Shown: positions 7,477 through 15,339 of the stretch, piece after piece
How the letters are laid out: each line of letters starts with the position of its first letter
How positions within the stretch are numbered: the stretch's first letter is position 1
Source of the DNA: Nocardioidaceae bacterium
GTDB lineage: Bacteria; Actinomycetota; Actinomycetes; Propionibacteriales; Nocardioidaceae
Direction of reading: 5' to 3'
NCBI GenBank assembly: GCA_013696065.1
Contig: JACCZJ010000399.1
Coordinates: 1 to 17,508 of the forward strand
DNA: 17,508 nt
Program-made: the position numbers and the translations under genes
The notes under the pieces: model-generated
What the model saw: only the letters and a program-made list of their open reading frames with translations
Told to the model about the DNA's origin: nothing
Database searches by the model: none

Positions 7477-8439
7477 GTGAGGCACGCCCTTCGTGGACAG
7501 TGGAGCGTAGGCGAGCTGGTCATCCGCGCACGCGCAGGAGATGCCCGGGCCGTCGGTCGGCTCATCTCACTGGTCGAAGATGCATCACCGGCCTTGCGTG
7601 AGGTGTCCGAGCGACTGACGCCCTACACCGGTCACGCTCACATCGTCGGAATCACCGGCTCACCGGGAGTCGGCAAGTCGACCGCCACCTCTGCGTTGGT
7701 GGGTTCCCTGCGGGGGCAGGGGCAGCGCGTTGGCGTGCTAGCCATCGACCCGTCGTCGCCCTTCTCCGGGGGGGCCTTGCTCGGAGATCGCGTGCGGATG
7801 CAGGACCACGCGACAGATCCCGCCGTCTACATCAGGTCGATGGCCAGCCGAGGCCATCTCGGCGGCCTGGCGTGGGCGACTCCGCAGGCGCTCCGGGTGC
7901 TTGATGCGGCCGGCTGCGACGTCGTGTTGATCGAGACCGTCGGGGTGGGCCAAAGCGAGGTCGACATCGCCGGACTCGCAGACACGACGTTGGTTTTGCT
8001 GGCGCCGGGGATGGGCGACGGCATCCAGGCTGCCAAGGCGGGCATCCTGGAGATCGGCGACGTGTATGTCGTCAACAAAGCCGATCGCGACGGCGCTGAT
8101 CAGGTCGTGCGCGATCTGAGATCAGTCTTGAGTTTGGGGGCGATACCTGGGCATTGGAGAGCGCCGATCGTCAAGACAGTCGCGCAGACCGGCCAAGGCA
8201 TCGATGAGCTGGCCGAGGCGATTGCCAAACACCGCGAGAGTCTGCGGGACACGGGGGAGCTCACCGTGCGCAGGGCCCGGCGTGCCAGGGACGAGGTCGA
8301 AGCCATCGCCATGACCGCTCTGCGGCAGCGATTCGGTGACGTGCACGGACATGGCGACCTGGACTCACTGGCCGCGCAGGTCGCGAGAGCTCGGCTCGAC
8401 CCCTATACCGCGGCCGACCGCTTGCTCGACGCCCTCTGA
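7477..8439 (+). CDS. meaB: MeaB-type G-protein chaperone of acyl-CoA mutase
   Basis: MeaB-family GTPases guard B12-dependent acyl-CoA mutases, gating cobalamin loading and allowing damaged cofactor to leave. The 320-residue protein has the full set of G-motifs: Walker A GSPGVGKST (61-69), the DPSSPFSGGALLGDRVRM switch region (91-108), Walker B/switch LIETVGVGQSEVD (151-163), and base-recognition NKAD (200-203). The helical N-terminus (VGELVIRARAGDARAVGRLISLVED) and the C-terminal dimerisation helices, ending LDPYTAADRLLDAL, are typical. The start is GTG 7477, the only start codon in frame after a stop at 7405. No ribosome site stands directly before it; GGGAGG at 7431-7436 is too far away. 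The gene is divergent from the epimerase, and its probable client, the mutase, is encoded 1.9 kb downstream on the same strand. Older annotation calls this family ArgK or LAO/AO transport ATPase, which is misleading. Confidence 0.94.
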   Translation: MRHALRGQWSVGELVIRARAGDARAVGRLISLVEDASPALREVSERLTPYTGHAHIVGITGSPGVGKSTATSALVGSLRGQGQRVGVLAIDPSSPFSGGALLGDRVRMQDHATDPAVYIRSMASRGHLGGLAWATPQALRVLDAAGCDVVLIETVGVGQSEVDIAGLADTTLVLLAPGMGDGIQAAKAGILEIGDVYVVNKADRDGADQVVRDLRSVLSLGAIPGHWRAPIVKTVAQTGQGIDELAEAIAKHRESLRDTGELTVRRARRARDEVEAIAMTALRQRFGDVHGHGDLDSLAAQVARARLDPYTAADRLLDAL

Positions 8440-8525
8440 TGCGGCGCGCCTCGCTCGGCACGGGTCTGGCATTTGGTAGACATTGGGGGCAGGATCGCGA
8501 CGTATGCCGTGTGATCAACAGACCA

Positions 8526-8531
8526 GGGAGG
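8526..8531 (+). promoter_or_regulatory. strong ribosome binding site of the 55-residue gene
   Basis: GGGAGG stands 4 bases before ATG 8536. It is one of the best Shine-Dalgarno matches in the window and is the main reason to accept the short gene that follows. Confidence 0.75.
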
Positions 8532-8535
8532 AAAC

Positions 8536-8703
8536 ATGACTGACGTTGCCAAGAAGGGCGTCACCTTGCTGGTCATCGGGTTCGCCGCGTTCTATCTGCT
8601 TACTCAGCCCGAGGACGCGGCGGGAGCCATCAGGACTGCTTTCGATGCGGTCGTCGAAGGGCTGAAGGCCGTCGGCCGTTTCTTCACCGCTCTCGGCAAC
8701 TGA
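8536..8703 (+). CDS. small hydrophobic/amphipathic protein, 55 residues
   Basis: I do not recognise a named family. The protein begins MTDVAKKGVT and has one hydrophobic stretch at about residues 9-22 (VTLLVIGFAAFYLL), long enough to be membrane-associated or a short transmembrane helix. This is followed by TQPEDAAGAIRTAFDAVVEGL and KAVGRFFTALGN, an amphipathic helix. Support for a real gene comes from the strong GGGAGG site 4 bases before the ATG, a continuous frame ending in TGA, and a 9-base gap to the PH-domain membrane protein, which itself lacks a ribosome site and probably depends on coupling. It may be a membrane partner of that protein. Its shortness means automatic gene callers may miss it. 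Confidence 0.72.
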   Translation: MTDVAKKGVTLLVIGFAAFYLLTQPEDAAGAIRTAFDAVVEGLKAVGRFFTALGN

Positions 8704-8712
8704 TACTGCCCC

Positions 8713-9237
8713 ATGGCGGGATGGTTCCAGCGGACCTTCGCTGATCCAGATATAGCCTCGCACCTGCTCGCTGACGAAGGCGAGGTCGTGATCGACGAGG
8801 TTCGCCACCATTGGGTTGTCTATTGGCGGCCGGTCGTGGAGCTTGTCTGCGCGGTCGTTTTCTTCGTCTTGTTCTTGGTGAGTGACGTGAATATCGGCTG
8901 GCTGCCGCTCTTGATCTCCGCGCTTTTGGGCACGCACGCATCCTGGCTGTCGCTCAGCGAACACATGGACCGTTTCGTGATTACCAACATGCGCGTATTC
9001 AGAGTGCGGGGAGTCTTTGGCCGCAGACTCGCGACCATGCCGATCTCCCGCATCCTCGATATCACTGTGGAAAAGCCCCTCCTCGGACGCATTCTCGACT
9101 ACGGCCACTTCGTCTTCGAATCCGCGGCTCAAGAACAGGGGCTTCGCGACATCCGATATGTAGGTAAGCCGGACCAGCGAGATCTGACGATTCAACGCAT
9201 TGTGCAGCGGTCTGGGCTGCGTAGATCCGCGCTGTAG
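8713..9237 (+). CDS. PH domain-containing membrane protein (bPH2/DUF304 type)
   Basis: A 174-residue membrane protein of unknown role. After a soluble N-terminus (1-38) come two hydrophobic segments, about 39-57 (RPVVELVCAVVFFVLFLV) and 61-80. The rest is a bacterial pleckstrin-homology-like domain of the bPH2/DUF304 family: DRFVITNMRVFRVRGVFG (86-103), MPISRILDITVEKPLLGRIL (109-128), and DYGHFVFESAAQEQGLRDI (129-147). Two spans followed by a bPH2 domain is the standard layout of this family (YdbS/YdbT-like). Start ATG 8713 is 9 bases after the stop of the small gene and has no clear ribosome site, which suggests translational coupling. I know of no fixed function; membrane stress or envelope roles have been suggested for relatives. 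Confidence 0.85.
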   Translation: MAGWFQRTFADPDIASHLLADEGEVVIDEVRHHWVVYWRPVVELVCAVVFFVLFLVSDVNIGWLPLLISALLGTHASWLSLSEHMDRFVITNMRVFRVRGVFGRRLATMPISRILDITVEKPLLGRILDYGHFVFESAAQEQGLRDIRYVGKPDQRDLTIQRIVQRSGLRRSAL

Positions 9238-9284
9238 CACGTCCCGCAGGTCAGCCGTGCCGGGGCCGTCAAACTGACGTGTTA

Positions 9285-9297
9285 CAGCTCTCAGCTG
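9285..9297. repeat. small inverted repeat in intergenic region
   Basis: CAGCT-CTC-AGCTG is a 5-bp inverted repeat. It lies in the 186-base gap (9238-9423) before the 287-residue membrane protein and is followed by TTTAGTAT, which has a -10-like look (TAGTAT at 9301-9306). It could mark a regulated promoter for the downstream gene. No good -35 is apparent, and nothing else recognisable was seen in this gap. Confidence 0.25.
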
Positions 9298-9423
9298 GTT
9301 TAGTATGGAACCGTCACGGGTACGGGAAAGGCGCCTTGGGGTTTGCAACGCGAATCCGGCGCTCTCCCCGAACGCAGTCGACGATGTATGGCGGGCAACC
9401 GCCACTGAAATCAAGGAGATGTC

Positions 9424-10287
9424 ATGACCGACGCCACCGGCCGCCCACCGGGAGATCCGTCCCTGGGTGAGGCAGGCAGCACCTCCGCAGGGGATCCCCC
9501 TCCCGACGTCGCCTCCAGCCACACCCCGAGCCATCTGGGCGACTCCCCGACGGAATCTGCCGGCGCCACCTCGACCGAGTCTCTTCGTGACACCACTACG
9601 GAGACGCGCACCTCGACGACGCCGACCCCGGGGGCCACGTCCCTCGACAACCAGCTAGACCACGAGCGCGAAGTGCGTGAGCGCACAGAAGAACGCGATG
9701 TCGCCCGCCGTGAGCTCGAGGATATGCGGCATCGTCATGAGGCCGAGTACGTCGAGTCCGAAAGCCTTCGGCGCGACGAGTACGGAGGTTTCAACTGGGG
9801 TGCCGCCATCTTCGGCTGGCTGGTGGCCATCGCCTTGACCGTATTGCTGGCCAGCATCGCCGGGGCTATCGCGGCTGCTGTCGGCGAATCGCTCAATTTC
9901 ACCCAGTCCGACGCCGAGCGCCAAGCCGGCGATGTCGGGATCGCCACCGGCATCGGCCTGCTGGTGGTCTTGATGATCGCCTACTTTGCGGGGGGCTACG
10001 TGGCAGGCAGGATGTCGCGCTACGACGGCGGCCGGCAGGGGCTAGGCGTCTGGCTGATCGGTCTGGTGGTATCAGCACTTGCGGTCGGATTGGGCATCCT
10101 GTTCGGTCAGGAGTACGACATCTTCGACCGGGTCAACTTGCCCAACATCCCCTTCCCGACCGACGAGATCGCGACGGCGGGCCTCATCGCCTTGGCAGCA
10201 GTGGTTCTCGGCACCCTGCTTGCGGCCTTCCTCGGCGGCAAGATGGGGCAGCGTTATCACACCAAGATCGACCGCATCACCGCGTGA
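9424..10287 (+). CDS. membrane protein with disordered N-terminus, unknown function
   Basis: A 287-residue protein that I cannot assign to a named family. Residues 1-75 are low complexity, rich in Ser, Thr, Pro, Asp and Gly, and probably disordered. Residues 76-120 are highly charged (DHEREVRERTEERDVARREL and following), likely a coiled coil. Four hydrophobic segments follow at about 124-153, 171-194, 206-228 and 249-271, with Gly/Ala-rich helices (GGYVAGRMSRYDGGRQG between spans 2 and 3, FLGGKMGQRYH at the end). The tail is short and basic. AAGGAG at 9413-9418 stands 5 bases before ATG 9424. It lies between the PH-domain protein and the mutase on the same strand but is separated from each by 186 and 82 bases, so it may have its own promoter. 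Its small-residue-rich helices resemble general stress or envelope membrane proteins, but no function is claimed. Confidence 0.8.
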   Translation: MTDATGRPPGDPSLGEAGSTSAGDPPPDVASSHTPSHLGDSPTESAGATSTESLRDTTTETRTSTTPTPGATSLDNQLDHEREVRERTEERDVARRELEDMRHRHEAEYVESESLRRDEYGGFNWGAAIFGWLVAIALTVLLASIAGAIAAAVGESLNFTQSDAERQAGDVGIATGIGLLVVLMIAYFAGGYVAGRMSRYDGGRQGLGVWLIGLVVSALAVGLGILFGQEYDIFDRVNLPNIPFPTDEIATAGLIALAAVVLGTLLAAFLGGKMGQRYHTKIDRITA

Positions 10288-10360
10288 AGCGACCTTGGAC
10301 GCCTTGTCCGCGACGTAGGCTGACAGCCGGTATCCAGACCGAAGGCTTACCTATCGCCGC

Positions 10361-10365
10361 GGAGG
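10361..10365 (+). promoter_or_regulatory. ribosome binding site deciding the GTG start of the mutase
   Basis: GGAGG lies 4 bases before GTG 10370. The overlapping ATG at 10368 is followed at once by TGA, so it cannot be the start of this gene. Confidence 0.65.
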
Positions 10366-10369
10366 ACAT

Positions 10370-12112
10370 GTGAGCACGCCTGTGCCGAGCGGCAGACCCC
10401 GTGAGTCGCACCCCGGCGACGACGCGGCGCGAACGGCTGCCGGTCGCGCCAGGTGGAGCGCGCAATACAGCCGTTCCCGCATCCGCGAAGCCGACTTCAC
10501 CACCTTGTCCCAACTGCCGGTGCAGCCGGTCTATGGCCCCCCCGACGATCACGATTACCCCAACTTCGACGCGATTGGTTGGCCGGGGGAGTTCCCCTTC
10601 ACGCGTGGGCTCTATGCCACCGGATACCGCGGTCGCACCTGGACGATTCGGCAGTTCGCCGGCTTCGGCAACGCGCGCCAGACCAACGAGCGCTACAAGA
10701 TGATTCTCGGCCACGGCGGTGGGGGACTGTCTGTGGCTTTCGACATGCCGACACTGATGGGCTACGACAGCGACAGCCCCAAAGCGCTGGGGGAGGTCGG
10801 CCACTGTGGTGTTGCGGTCGACTCGGCGGCCGACATGGAGATTCTGTTCGCCGACATACCCCTCGAAGATGTCACCACCTCGATGACCATCTCGGGGCCG
10901 GCCATACCGGTCTTCTGCATGTATCTGGTGGCCGCCGAGCGCCAAGGCGCCGACATCTCCAAGCTCGACGGCACCCTCCAGACTGACATCTTCAAGGAGT
11001 ACATCGCGCAAAAAGAGTGGCTGTTCGGGCCTGAACCGCATTTGCGGCTGATCGGTGACTTGATGGAGTATTGCGTGGAGCACATCCCCGCGTACAAACC
11101 ACTCAGTGTCTCGGGCTACCACATCCGCGAGGCTGGCTCGACCGCCGCCCAGGAGCTTGCCTTCACTTTGGCCGACGGCTTCGGCTATGTCGAACTCGGG
11201 CTCTCCCGTGGTCTCGACGTGGACGTCTTCGCGCCCGGGCTCTCGTTCTTTTTCGATGCCCATATCGACTTTTTCGAGGAGATCGCCAAGTTCAGGGCAG
11301 CCCGTCGCATCTGGGCCCGGTGGATGCGAGACGTCTATGGCGCCAAGACGGACAGGGCGCAGTGGCTGCGTTTCCATACCCAGACCGCCGGGGTGTCGCT
11401 GACCGCACAGCAGCCTTACAACAACGTGGTGCGCACCGCGGTGGAGGCGTTGGCTGCCGTGCTGGGCGCCACCAACTCCCTGCACACGAACGCGCTGGAC
11501 GAGACTCTCGCCTTGCCGACCGAGCAGTCGGCCGAGATCGCGCTTCGTACCCAGCAGGTGTTGATGGAAGAGACGGGAGTTGCCAACGTGGCTGACCCGT
11601 TGGGCGGTTCTTGGTATGTCGAGGCCCTGACCGACAAGCTCGAGGCCGAGGCTGAAGCCATCTTCGCCAAGATAAAGCACATGGGTGGCGGCGACGAACG
11701 CCAGCACGAGATCGGGCCGATGGCGTCGGGCATCCTGCGCGGGATCGAGGACGGTTGGTTCATGTCCGAGATCGCAGAGTCCGCCTTCCGATATCAGGTT
11801 GCGCTCGAAAAGGACGACAAGTTGGTGGTGGGCGTCAACTGCCACACCTCCACGATCTCCGGCGAACTCGAGGTCATGCGCGTCTCGCACCAGGTCGAGG
11901 TCGAGCAGGTGCAAGAGCTGAGTGAGCGGCGGACGGCCCGCGACGACGCTGCTGTCAAGGCTGCCCTCGAAGACTTGTCGGTGCTGGCCCGTTCGCAGGC
12001 AAACCTCATCCCGGTGATGCTTGACGCTGTCCGGGCCGAAGCGACGCTGGGTGAAATCTGTGATGCGTTGCGCGCAGAATGGGGAGAGTACAGGGAGCCG
12101 GCACGCTTCTAG
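10370..12112 (+). CDS. icmA: acyl-CoA mutase large subunit, isobutyryl-CoA mutase type
   Basis: A coenzyme-B12-dependent acyl-CoA mutase catalytic subunit of the methylmalonyl-CoA mutase family. It probably interconverts isobutyryl-CoA and n-butyryl-CoA. The 580 residues cover only the substrate-binding TIM barrel; the C-terminal B12 domain with its DxHxxG motif is absent, matching IcmA (about 566 residues) rather than MutB (about 730). Active-site residues agree: Phe96 in RQFAGF and Gln214 in IAQKEW, where methylmalonyl-CoA mutase has Tyr and Arg. Both are offset by 16 from IcmA Phe80 and Gln198. The conserved His251 lies in SGYHIREAG. The first 28 residues are a weakly conserved extension. 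A small B12-binding subunit (IcmB) is required and is not in this window. meaB lies upstream on the same strand. The start is GTG 10370 with GGAGG in front. Other family members (ethylmalonyl-, 2-hydroxyisobutyryl-, pivalyl-CoA mutase) are less likely given the Phe/Gln pair. Confidence 0.9.
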   Translation: MSTPVPSGRPRESHPGDDAARTAAGRARWSAQYSRSRIREADFTTLSQLPVQPVYGPPDDHDYPNFDAIGWPGEFPFTRGLYATGYRGRTWTIRQFAGFGNARQTNERYKMILGHGGGGLSVAFDMPTLMGYDSDSPKALGEVGHCGVAVDSAADMEILFADIPLEDVTTSMTISGPAIPVFCMYLVAAERQGADISKLDGTLQTDIFKEYIAQKEWLFGPEPHLRLIGDLMEYCVEHIPAYKPLSVSGYHIREAGSTAAQELAFTLADGFGYVELGLSRGLDVDVFAPGLSFFFDAHIDFFEEIAKFRAARRIWARWMRDVYGAKTDRAQWLRFHTQTAGVSLTAQQPYNNVVRTAVEALAAVLGATNSLHTNALDETLALPTEQSAEIALRTQQVLMEETGVANVADPLGGSWYVEALTDKLEAEAEAIFAKIKHMGGGDERQHEIGPMASGILRGIEDGWFMSEIAESAFRYQVALEKDDKLVVGVNCHTSTISGELEVMRVSHQVEVEQVQELSERRTARDDAAVKAALEDLSVLARSQANLIPVMLDAVRAEATLGEICDALRAEWGEYREPARF

Positions 12113-12177
12113 CTCAGAGCTGAGCCGCCAGGATCCTAAGCGATCACACCCGCGGTCGGGCCAGGTGGCTCGTGACG

Positions 12178-13113
12178 TCAGAAGAGGGCGTTGGCGAGGG
12201 ACTGGCGGGCTTTGAGGACCTGGGGGTCGTCGTCTCCCACGACGAGGAACATCTGTACCAGGTGTTTGCGGGCGGCGTCTCGTTCGTCTCCCGCAGAGCG
12301 GCGTACCAGCTCGATCAGGCGGCTAAAGGCGTCGTCGATGCTTCCCTGGAGGAGATCGAGGTCGGCCAGCATGGTCTGAGCGGCCACATCATCTGGGCGC
12401 TGTGTCGCAGCTTGGCGGGCGCTGGCAGGGTCGACGCCCTCCGTGCGCTTGAGCAGCTGAGCCTGGGCTAGCCCGAGGGAGGCCTCTGGGTCACCCGGCG
12501 CAGCCTGCAGCGCTTCTAAATAGCCTGCGATCGCAGCGTCGAGGTCGCCTGCCAGCAGGGCCGCTTCGGCGGCTGCATACCTTGGCTCCGGCTCAGCGGA
12601 GTCGTCGTCCGGCGAGTCCTCGACCGTGGGACCCATGGGAGCGGCTGCTCCCGTGATCCCGTTGGCGGCGGCGGCCTGGAGAACCTGCTCGATGACTGCG
12701 CGCATCTCGGCCTCGGGCAGCGGCTCTTGCAGCAGTGGCGCGAGCTGTCCGCGCAGCGCCGCGACCACGAGCGGGACCTGAGGTATGCCGAGCGCCTGTG
12801 CCAGCTCAGGCTGACTGCCCACATCGACCTTGGCCAGCAGGAAGCGACCAGCGAACTCGGTTGACAGCCTCGTCAGCGTTGCATTGATTTCAGCAGCACC
12901 GGGAGCGACCTCCGACCAGAAACTCACCAAGACGACGACCGACATCGAACGCTCGACCACGTCGGAACGCAGGGATTGCTCTCCGACGACATCGAAAGCG
13001 AAAGAACCACCGGAGCTCGACGGTCCGCCGGGGACAGCTGATGCGGGGGGATTCGGCTTGCGGAAGGCGGAGAGGTCGATGGCGCCGGGGCGCGAGAACT
13101 GCGGAACCGTCAT
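12178..13113 (-). CDS. thioredoxin-like/TPR protein, YbbN (CnoX) type, without cysteines
   Basis: A 311-residue cytoplasmic protein with a thioredoxin-fold domain (about 40-150) followed by tetratricopeptide-like helices (about 185-311), the layout of E. coli YbbN/CnoX, a co-chaperone. The thioredoxin strand VVVLVSFWSEVAPGAAEIN occupies the place of the WCGPC active site, and no cysteine occurs anywhere in the protein, so it cannot do dithiol redox chemistry. The cis-Pro region is present as GIPQVPLVVA. The TPR part contains AAEAALLAGDLDAAIAGYLE and similar repeats. ATG 13113 is chosen because it begins the recognisable sequence MTVPQFSRPGAIDLSAFRK; the frame open further upstream is only a shadow of glgB. 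Its AGGA site overlaps the glgB stop (TAGGA), and the gap is 10 bases, so it is the last gene of the treS-mak-glgB operon. M. tuberculosis, as I recall, has a similar protein (Rv1324) near glgB. Confidence 0.9.
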   Translation of the reverse strand: MTVPQFSRPGAIDLSAFRKPNPPASAVPGGPSSSGGSFAFDVVGEQSLRSDVVERSMSVVVLVSFWSEVAPGAAEINATLTRLSTEFAGRFLLAKVDVGSQPELAQALGIPQVPLVVAALRGQLAPLLQEPLPEAEMRAVIEQVLQAAAANGITGAAAPMGPTVEDSPDDDSAEPEPRYAAAEAALLAGDLDAAIAGYLEALQAAPGDPEASLGLAQAQLLKRTEGVDPASARQAATQRPDDVAAQTMLADLDLLQGSIDDAFSRLIELVRRSAGDERDAARKHLVQMFLVVGDDDPQVLKARQSLANALF

Positions 13114-13123
13114 AACGTAAATC

Positions 13124-15337
13124 CTAAGGAGCGGTCGAGGTTGGCTGGGTGGCAGCCTCCGGAGCCAGCCGCAGCCACAACGTGGCAAGCGGCGGCACCT
13201 GTACGAAGGCCGACGCCGGCCGACCGTGCCACGACAGTTCCTCGGATTTGACCGTTCCCAGATTTCCGATGCCAGAGCCGGAGTAGGACGCCGCATCGGT
13301 GTTGACGATCTCGTCCCAGTCGCCCGCTTCCGGCAGCCCGACCCGGTAGTCATGGTGGGGGACGGCGGCGAAGTTGGCCACGCAGGCGACGTGGGAGCCA
13401 TCGGCGCCCGTGCGCAAAAAGCTGAACATGTTGTTGCTGTTGTCATTGGCGTCGATCCAGCTGAAGCCGCGCGGATCCTGGTCCAGCGACCACAGTGCCT
13501 GGTTCTCGACATACATCCGATTGAGGTCCCCGACCAGGTCGTGAACGCCTCGGTGCTCGATGTGGTCGAGTAGCCACCAGTCGAGTTCCCGGCCCTCAGC
13601 CCACTCAGACTCCTGGGCGAACTCGCTGCCCATGAACAGCAGCTGCTTGCCGGGGTGCGCCCACATGTACGCGAAGTAGGCGCGGACATTGGCCAGCTGC
13701 TTCCAGCGGTCACCGGGCATCTTGCGCAACAGCGATCCTTTGCCATGCACGACCTCGTCGTGCGAAATCGGCAAGACGTAGTTCTCGCCATAGGCGTACA
13801 TCATCGAGAACGTCATTTGATGGTGGTGGTACTGGCGGTAGATCGAATCCAGGCTCATGTAGCCGAGGGAATCGTGCATCCAGCCCATATTCCATTTGAA
13901 GCCGAACCCGAGGCCGCCGACATGGGTCGGACGCGTGACACCGGGCCACGCGGTGGATTCTTCGGCAATCGTGATCGAGCCGGGAACCCGCCGATAGCAG
14001 GTGGCGTTGAACTCCTGCAGAAACGTCACCGCCTCGAGGTTCTCTCGGCCGCCGTGGACGTTCGGCGTCCACTCGCCATCCTCGCGGGAATAGTCGAGGT
14101 AGAGCATCGAGGCGACCGCATCGACACGCAGCCCGTCGGCGTGGAACTCCTCCAACCAGAACACGGCGTTGGCGACCAGGAAGTTGCGCACCTCGGCGCG
14201 CCCGAAGTCGAAGATGTACGTGCCCCACTCGGGATGCTCGCCGCGGGCCGGGTCGGCGTGCTCATACAGCGGCGTCCCGTCGAACCGGGCCAGAGCCCAG
14301 TCGTCCTTGGGGAAGTGCGCCGGAACCCAGTCGAGGATGACGCCGATGCCGGCCTGATGCAGACGGTCGATCAGGAAACGCAGATCGTCTGGGTCGCCGA
14401 AGCGAGCAGTCGGTGCGAAGTACGACGTCACCTGGTAGCCCCACGAGCCGCCGAACGGGTGCTCCATCACCGGCAGCAGCTCCACGTGGGTGAAGCCGAG
14501 TTCCGACACATAGGCCACGAGCTCATCGGCGAGCTGGCGGTAGCTGCGATCTTTGCGCCAAGACCCGAGGTGAACCTCGTAGACACTCATGGGTTGCTGG
14601 TCGGGGCGATCCGATCGCTTGTCGATCCACGTCTCGTCCGACCACTCGTAGGACGAGCTGAAGACGACCGAGGCCCGCTCGGGCGGGGCTTGCGTGTGCT
14701 GGGCTAGCGGGTCCGCCTTGGCACGCCACGAGCCGTCGGCGCCGCACACCTCGAACTTGTACAGGGTGCCGTTCGTGACGCCAGGAATGAAAATCTCCCA
14801 CACTCCGGATGACCCCAACTGCCTCATCGGATGTGCTCGGCCGTCCCAGTAGTTGAAGTCGCCGGTCACGCGGACGCCCCGCGCGTTGGGTGCCCATACG
14901 GCGAAAGACGCACCAGTGACGGGACTTTCGGGGGTCTCATAGCTCCGTACATGCGAGCCCAGGACCGTCCACAGCTGCTCATGGCGGCCCTCGTTGATGA
15001 GGTGTTGATCCATCGCGCCCACAGTGGGCAGGAAACGATAAGGATCGTCGACGGTGTGCTTGCCGACCCCCTCGTAGTCGACCTCGAGTCGATAATCGGG
15101 GACCGACTCCTGAGCCAACACCCCGACCCAGATGCCCTCATGCTCATGAGTCATCGCCACGTCGGCTCCGCCGACCTTGATGGTCACCGATGTCGCCATC
15201 GGACGCATCGTCCTGATCGTGACCCCACCGTCGGCCACGTGCGGCCCGAGCAGGTCATGCGGACTCCCATGCTGTCCGGACACCAGTCGGTTGAGCTCTG
15301 CTAACGCAATCGGGCGAGGCATCGGTTGAGCAGTCAT
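13124..15337 (-). CDS. glgB: 1,4-alpha-glucan branching enzyme GlgB
   Basis: Cuts alpha-1,4 chains and re-attaches them by alpha-1,6 links, building branched glycogen or alpha-glucan in the cytoplasm. At 737 residues it has the full length of the two-N-domain GlgB form. An N1 domain (about 15-115), a CBM48 beta-sandwich (about 130-235, with FAVWAPNARGVRVTGDFNYW), a GH13 barrel from about 250 and a C-terminal beta domain are in order. Catalytic residues are Asp406 in GLRVDAVASMLY (nucleophile), Glu459 in ITIAEEST (acid/base) and Asp527 in PISHDEVVHGKGSL. These are each one residue from E. coli GlgB numbering (405, 458, 526). YEVHLGSW and DWVPAHFPKDDW are further family signatures. Two bases separate ATG 15337 from the maltokinase stop, and the thioredoxin-like gene follows 10 bases after the end, so expression is coupled to treS and mak. 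This fits the GlgE pathway, where GlgB branches the polymer. Confidence 0.97.
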   Translation of the reverse strand: MTAQPMPRPIALAELNRLVSGQHGSPHDLLGPHVADGGVTIRTMRPMATSVTIKVGGADVAMTHEHEGIWVGVLAQESVPDYRLEVDYEGVGKHTVDDPYRFLPTVGAMDQHLINEGRHEQLWTVLGSHVRSYETPESPVTGASFAVWAPNARGVRVTGDFNYWDGRAHPMRQLGSSGVWEIFIPGVTNGTLYKFEVCGADGSWRAKADPLAQHTQAPPERASVVFSSSYEWSDETWIDKRSDRPDQQPMSVYEVHLGSWRKDRSYRQLADELVAYVSELGFTHVELLPVMEHPFGGSWGYQVTSYFAPTARFGDPDDLRFLIDRLHQAGIGVILDWVPAHFPKDDWALARFDGTPLYEHADPARGEHPEWGTYIFDFGRAEVRNFLVANAVFWLEEFHADGLRVDAVASMLYLDYSREDGEWTPNVHGGRENLEAVTFLQEFNATCYRRVPGSITIAEESTAWPGVTRPTHVGGLGFGFKWNMGWMHDSLGYMSLDSIYRQYHHHQMTFSMMYAYGENYVLPISHDEVVHGKGSLLRKMPGDRWKQLANVRAYFAYMWAHPGKQLLFMGSEFAQESEWAEGRELDWWLLDHIEHRGVHDLVGDLNRMYVENQALWSLDQDPRGFSWIDANDNSNNMFSFLRTGADGSHVACVANFAAVPHHDYRVGLPEAGDWDEIVNTDAASYSGSGIGNLGTVKSEELSWHGRPASAFVQVPPLATLWLRLAPEAATQPTSTAP

Positions 15338-15339
15338 AA

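Noticed and set aside
7285..7485. 67-residue N-terminal extension of the epimerase frame
   Set aside because: It overlaps the meaB start, has no homology-like features, and the VOC domain begins right after the Met codons at 7284 and 7275.
1635..10356. Shared 12-mer GCYTACCTATCG upstream of the dehydrogenase (1635-1646) and the mutase (10345-10356)
   Set aside because: Eleven of 12 bases match and both copies lie before acyl-CoA genes, but matches of this quality are expected many times by chance in 17.5 kb. The distances to the start codons also differ (48 and 13 bases).
10288..10369. Cobalamin riboswitch before the B12-dependent mutase
   Set aside because: The 82-base gap is too short for the known riboswitch, and no B12-box-like sequence is seen.
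10277..11914. 545-codon open frame on the minus strand across the mutase
   Set aside because: It is the antisense of a clear acyl-CoA mutase, and the translated sequence is typical of shadow frames in GC-rich DNA.
12112..12177. Possible terminator between the mutase and the thioredoxin-like gene
   Set aside because: GCTCAG-AG-CTGAGC has too small a loop, and the larger GAGCCGCC/GGTGGCTC pairing needs a loop of about 35 bases. Neither has a T-tract, so no terminator is called.
13114..13791. Long minus-strand frame continuing upstream of the thioredoxin-like gene
   Set aside because: It overlaps the well-supported glgB in another frame, and its translation is low-complexity Arg/Ser/Thr/Cys sequence without family features. 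ATG 13113 begins the recognisable protein.
13655..14707. 350-codon plus-strand frame inside glgB
   Set aside because: It lies antisense to catalytic GlgB sequence and has no recognisable motif.
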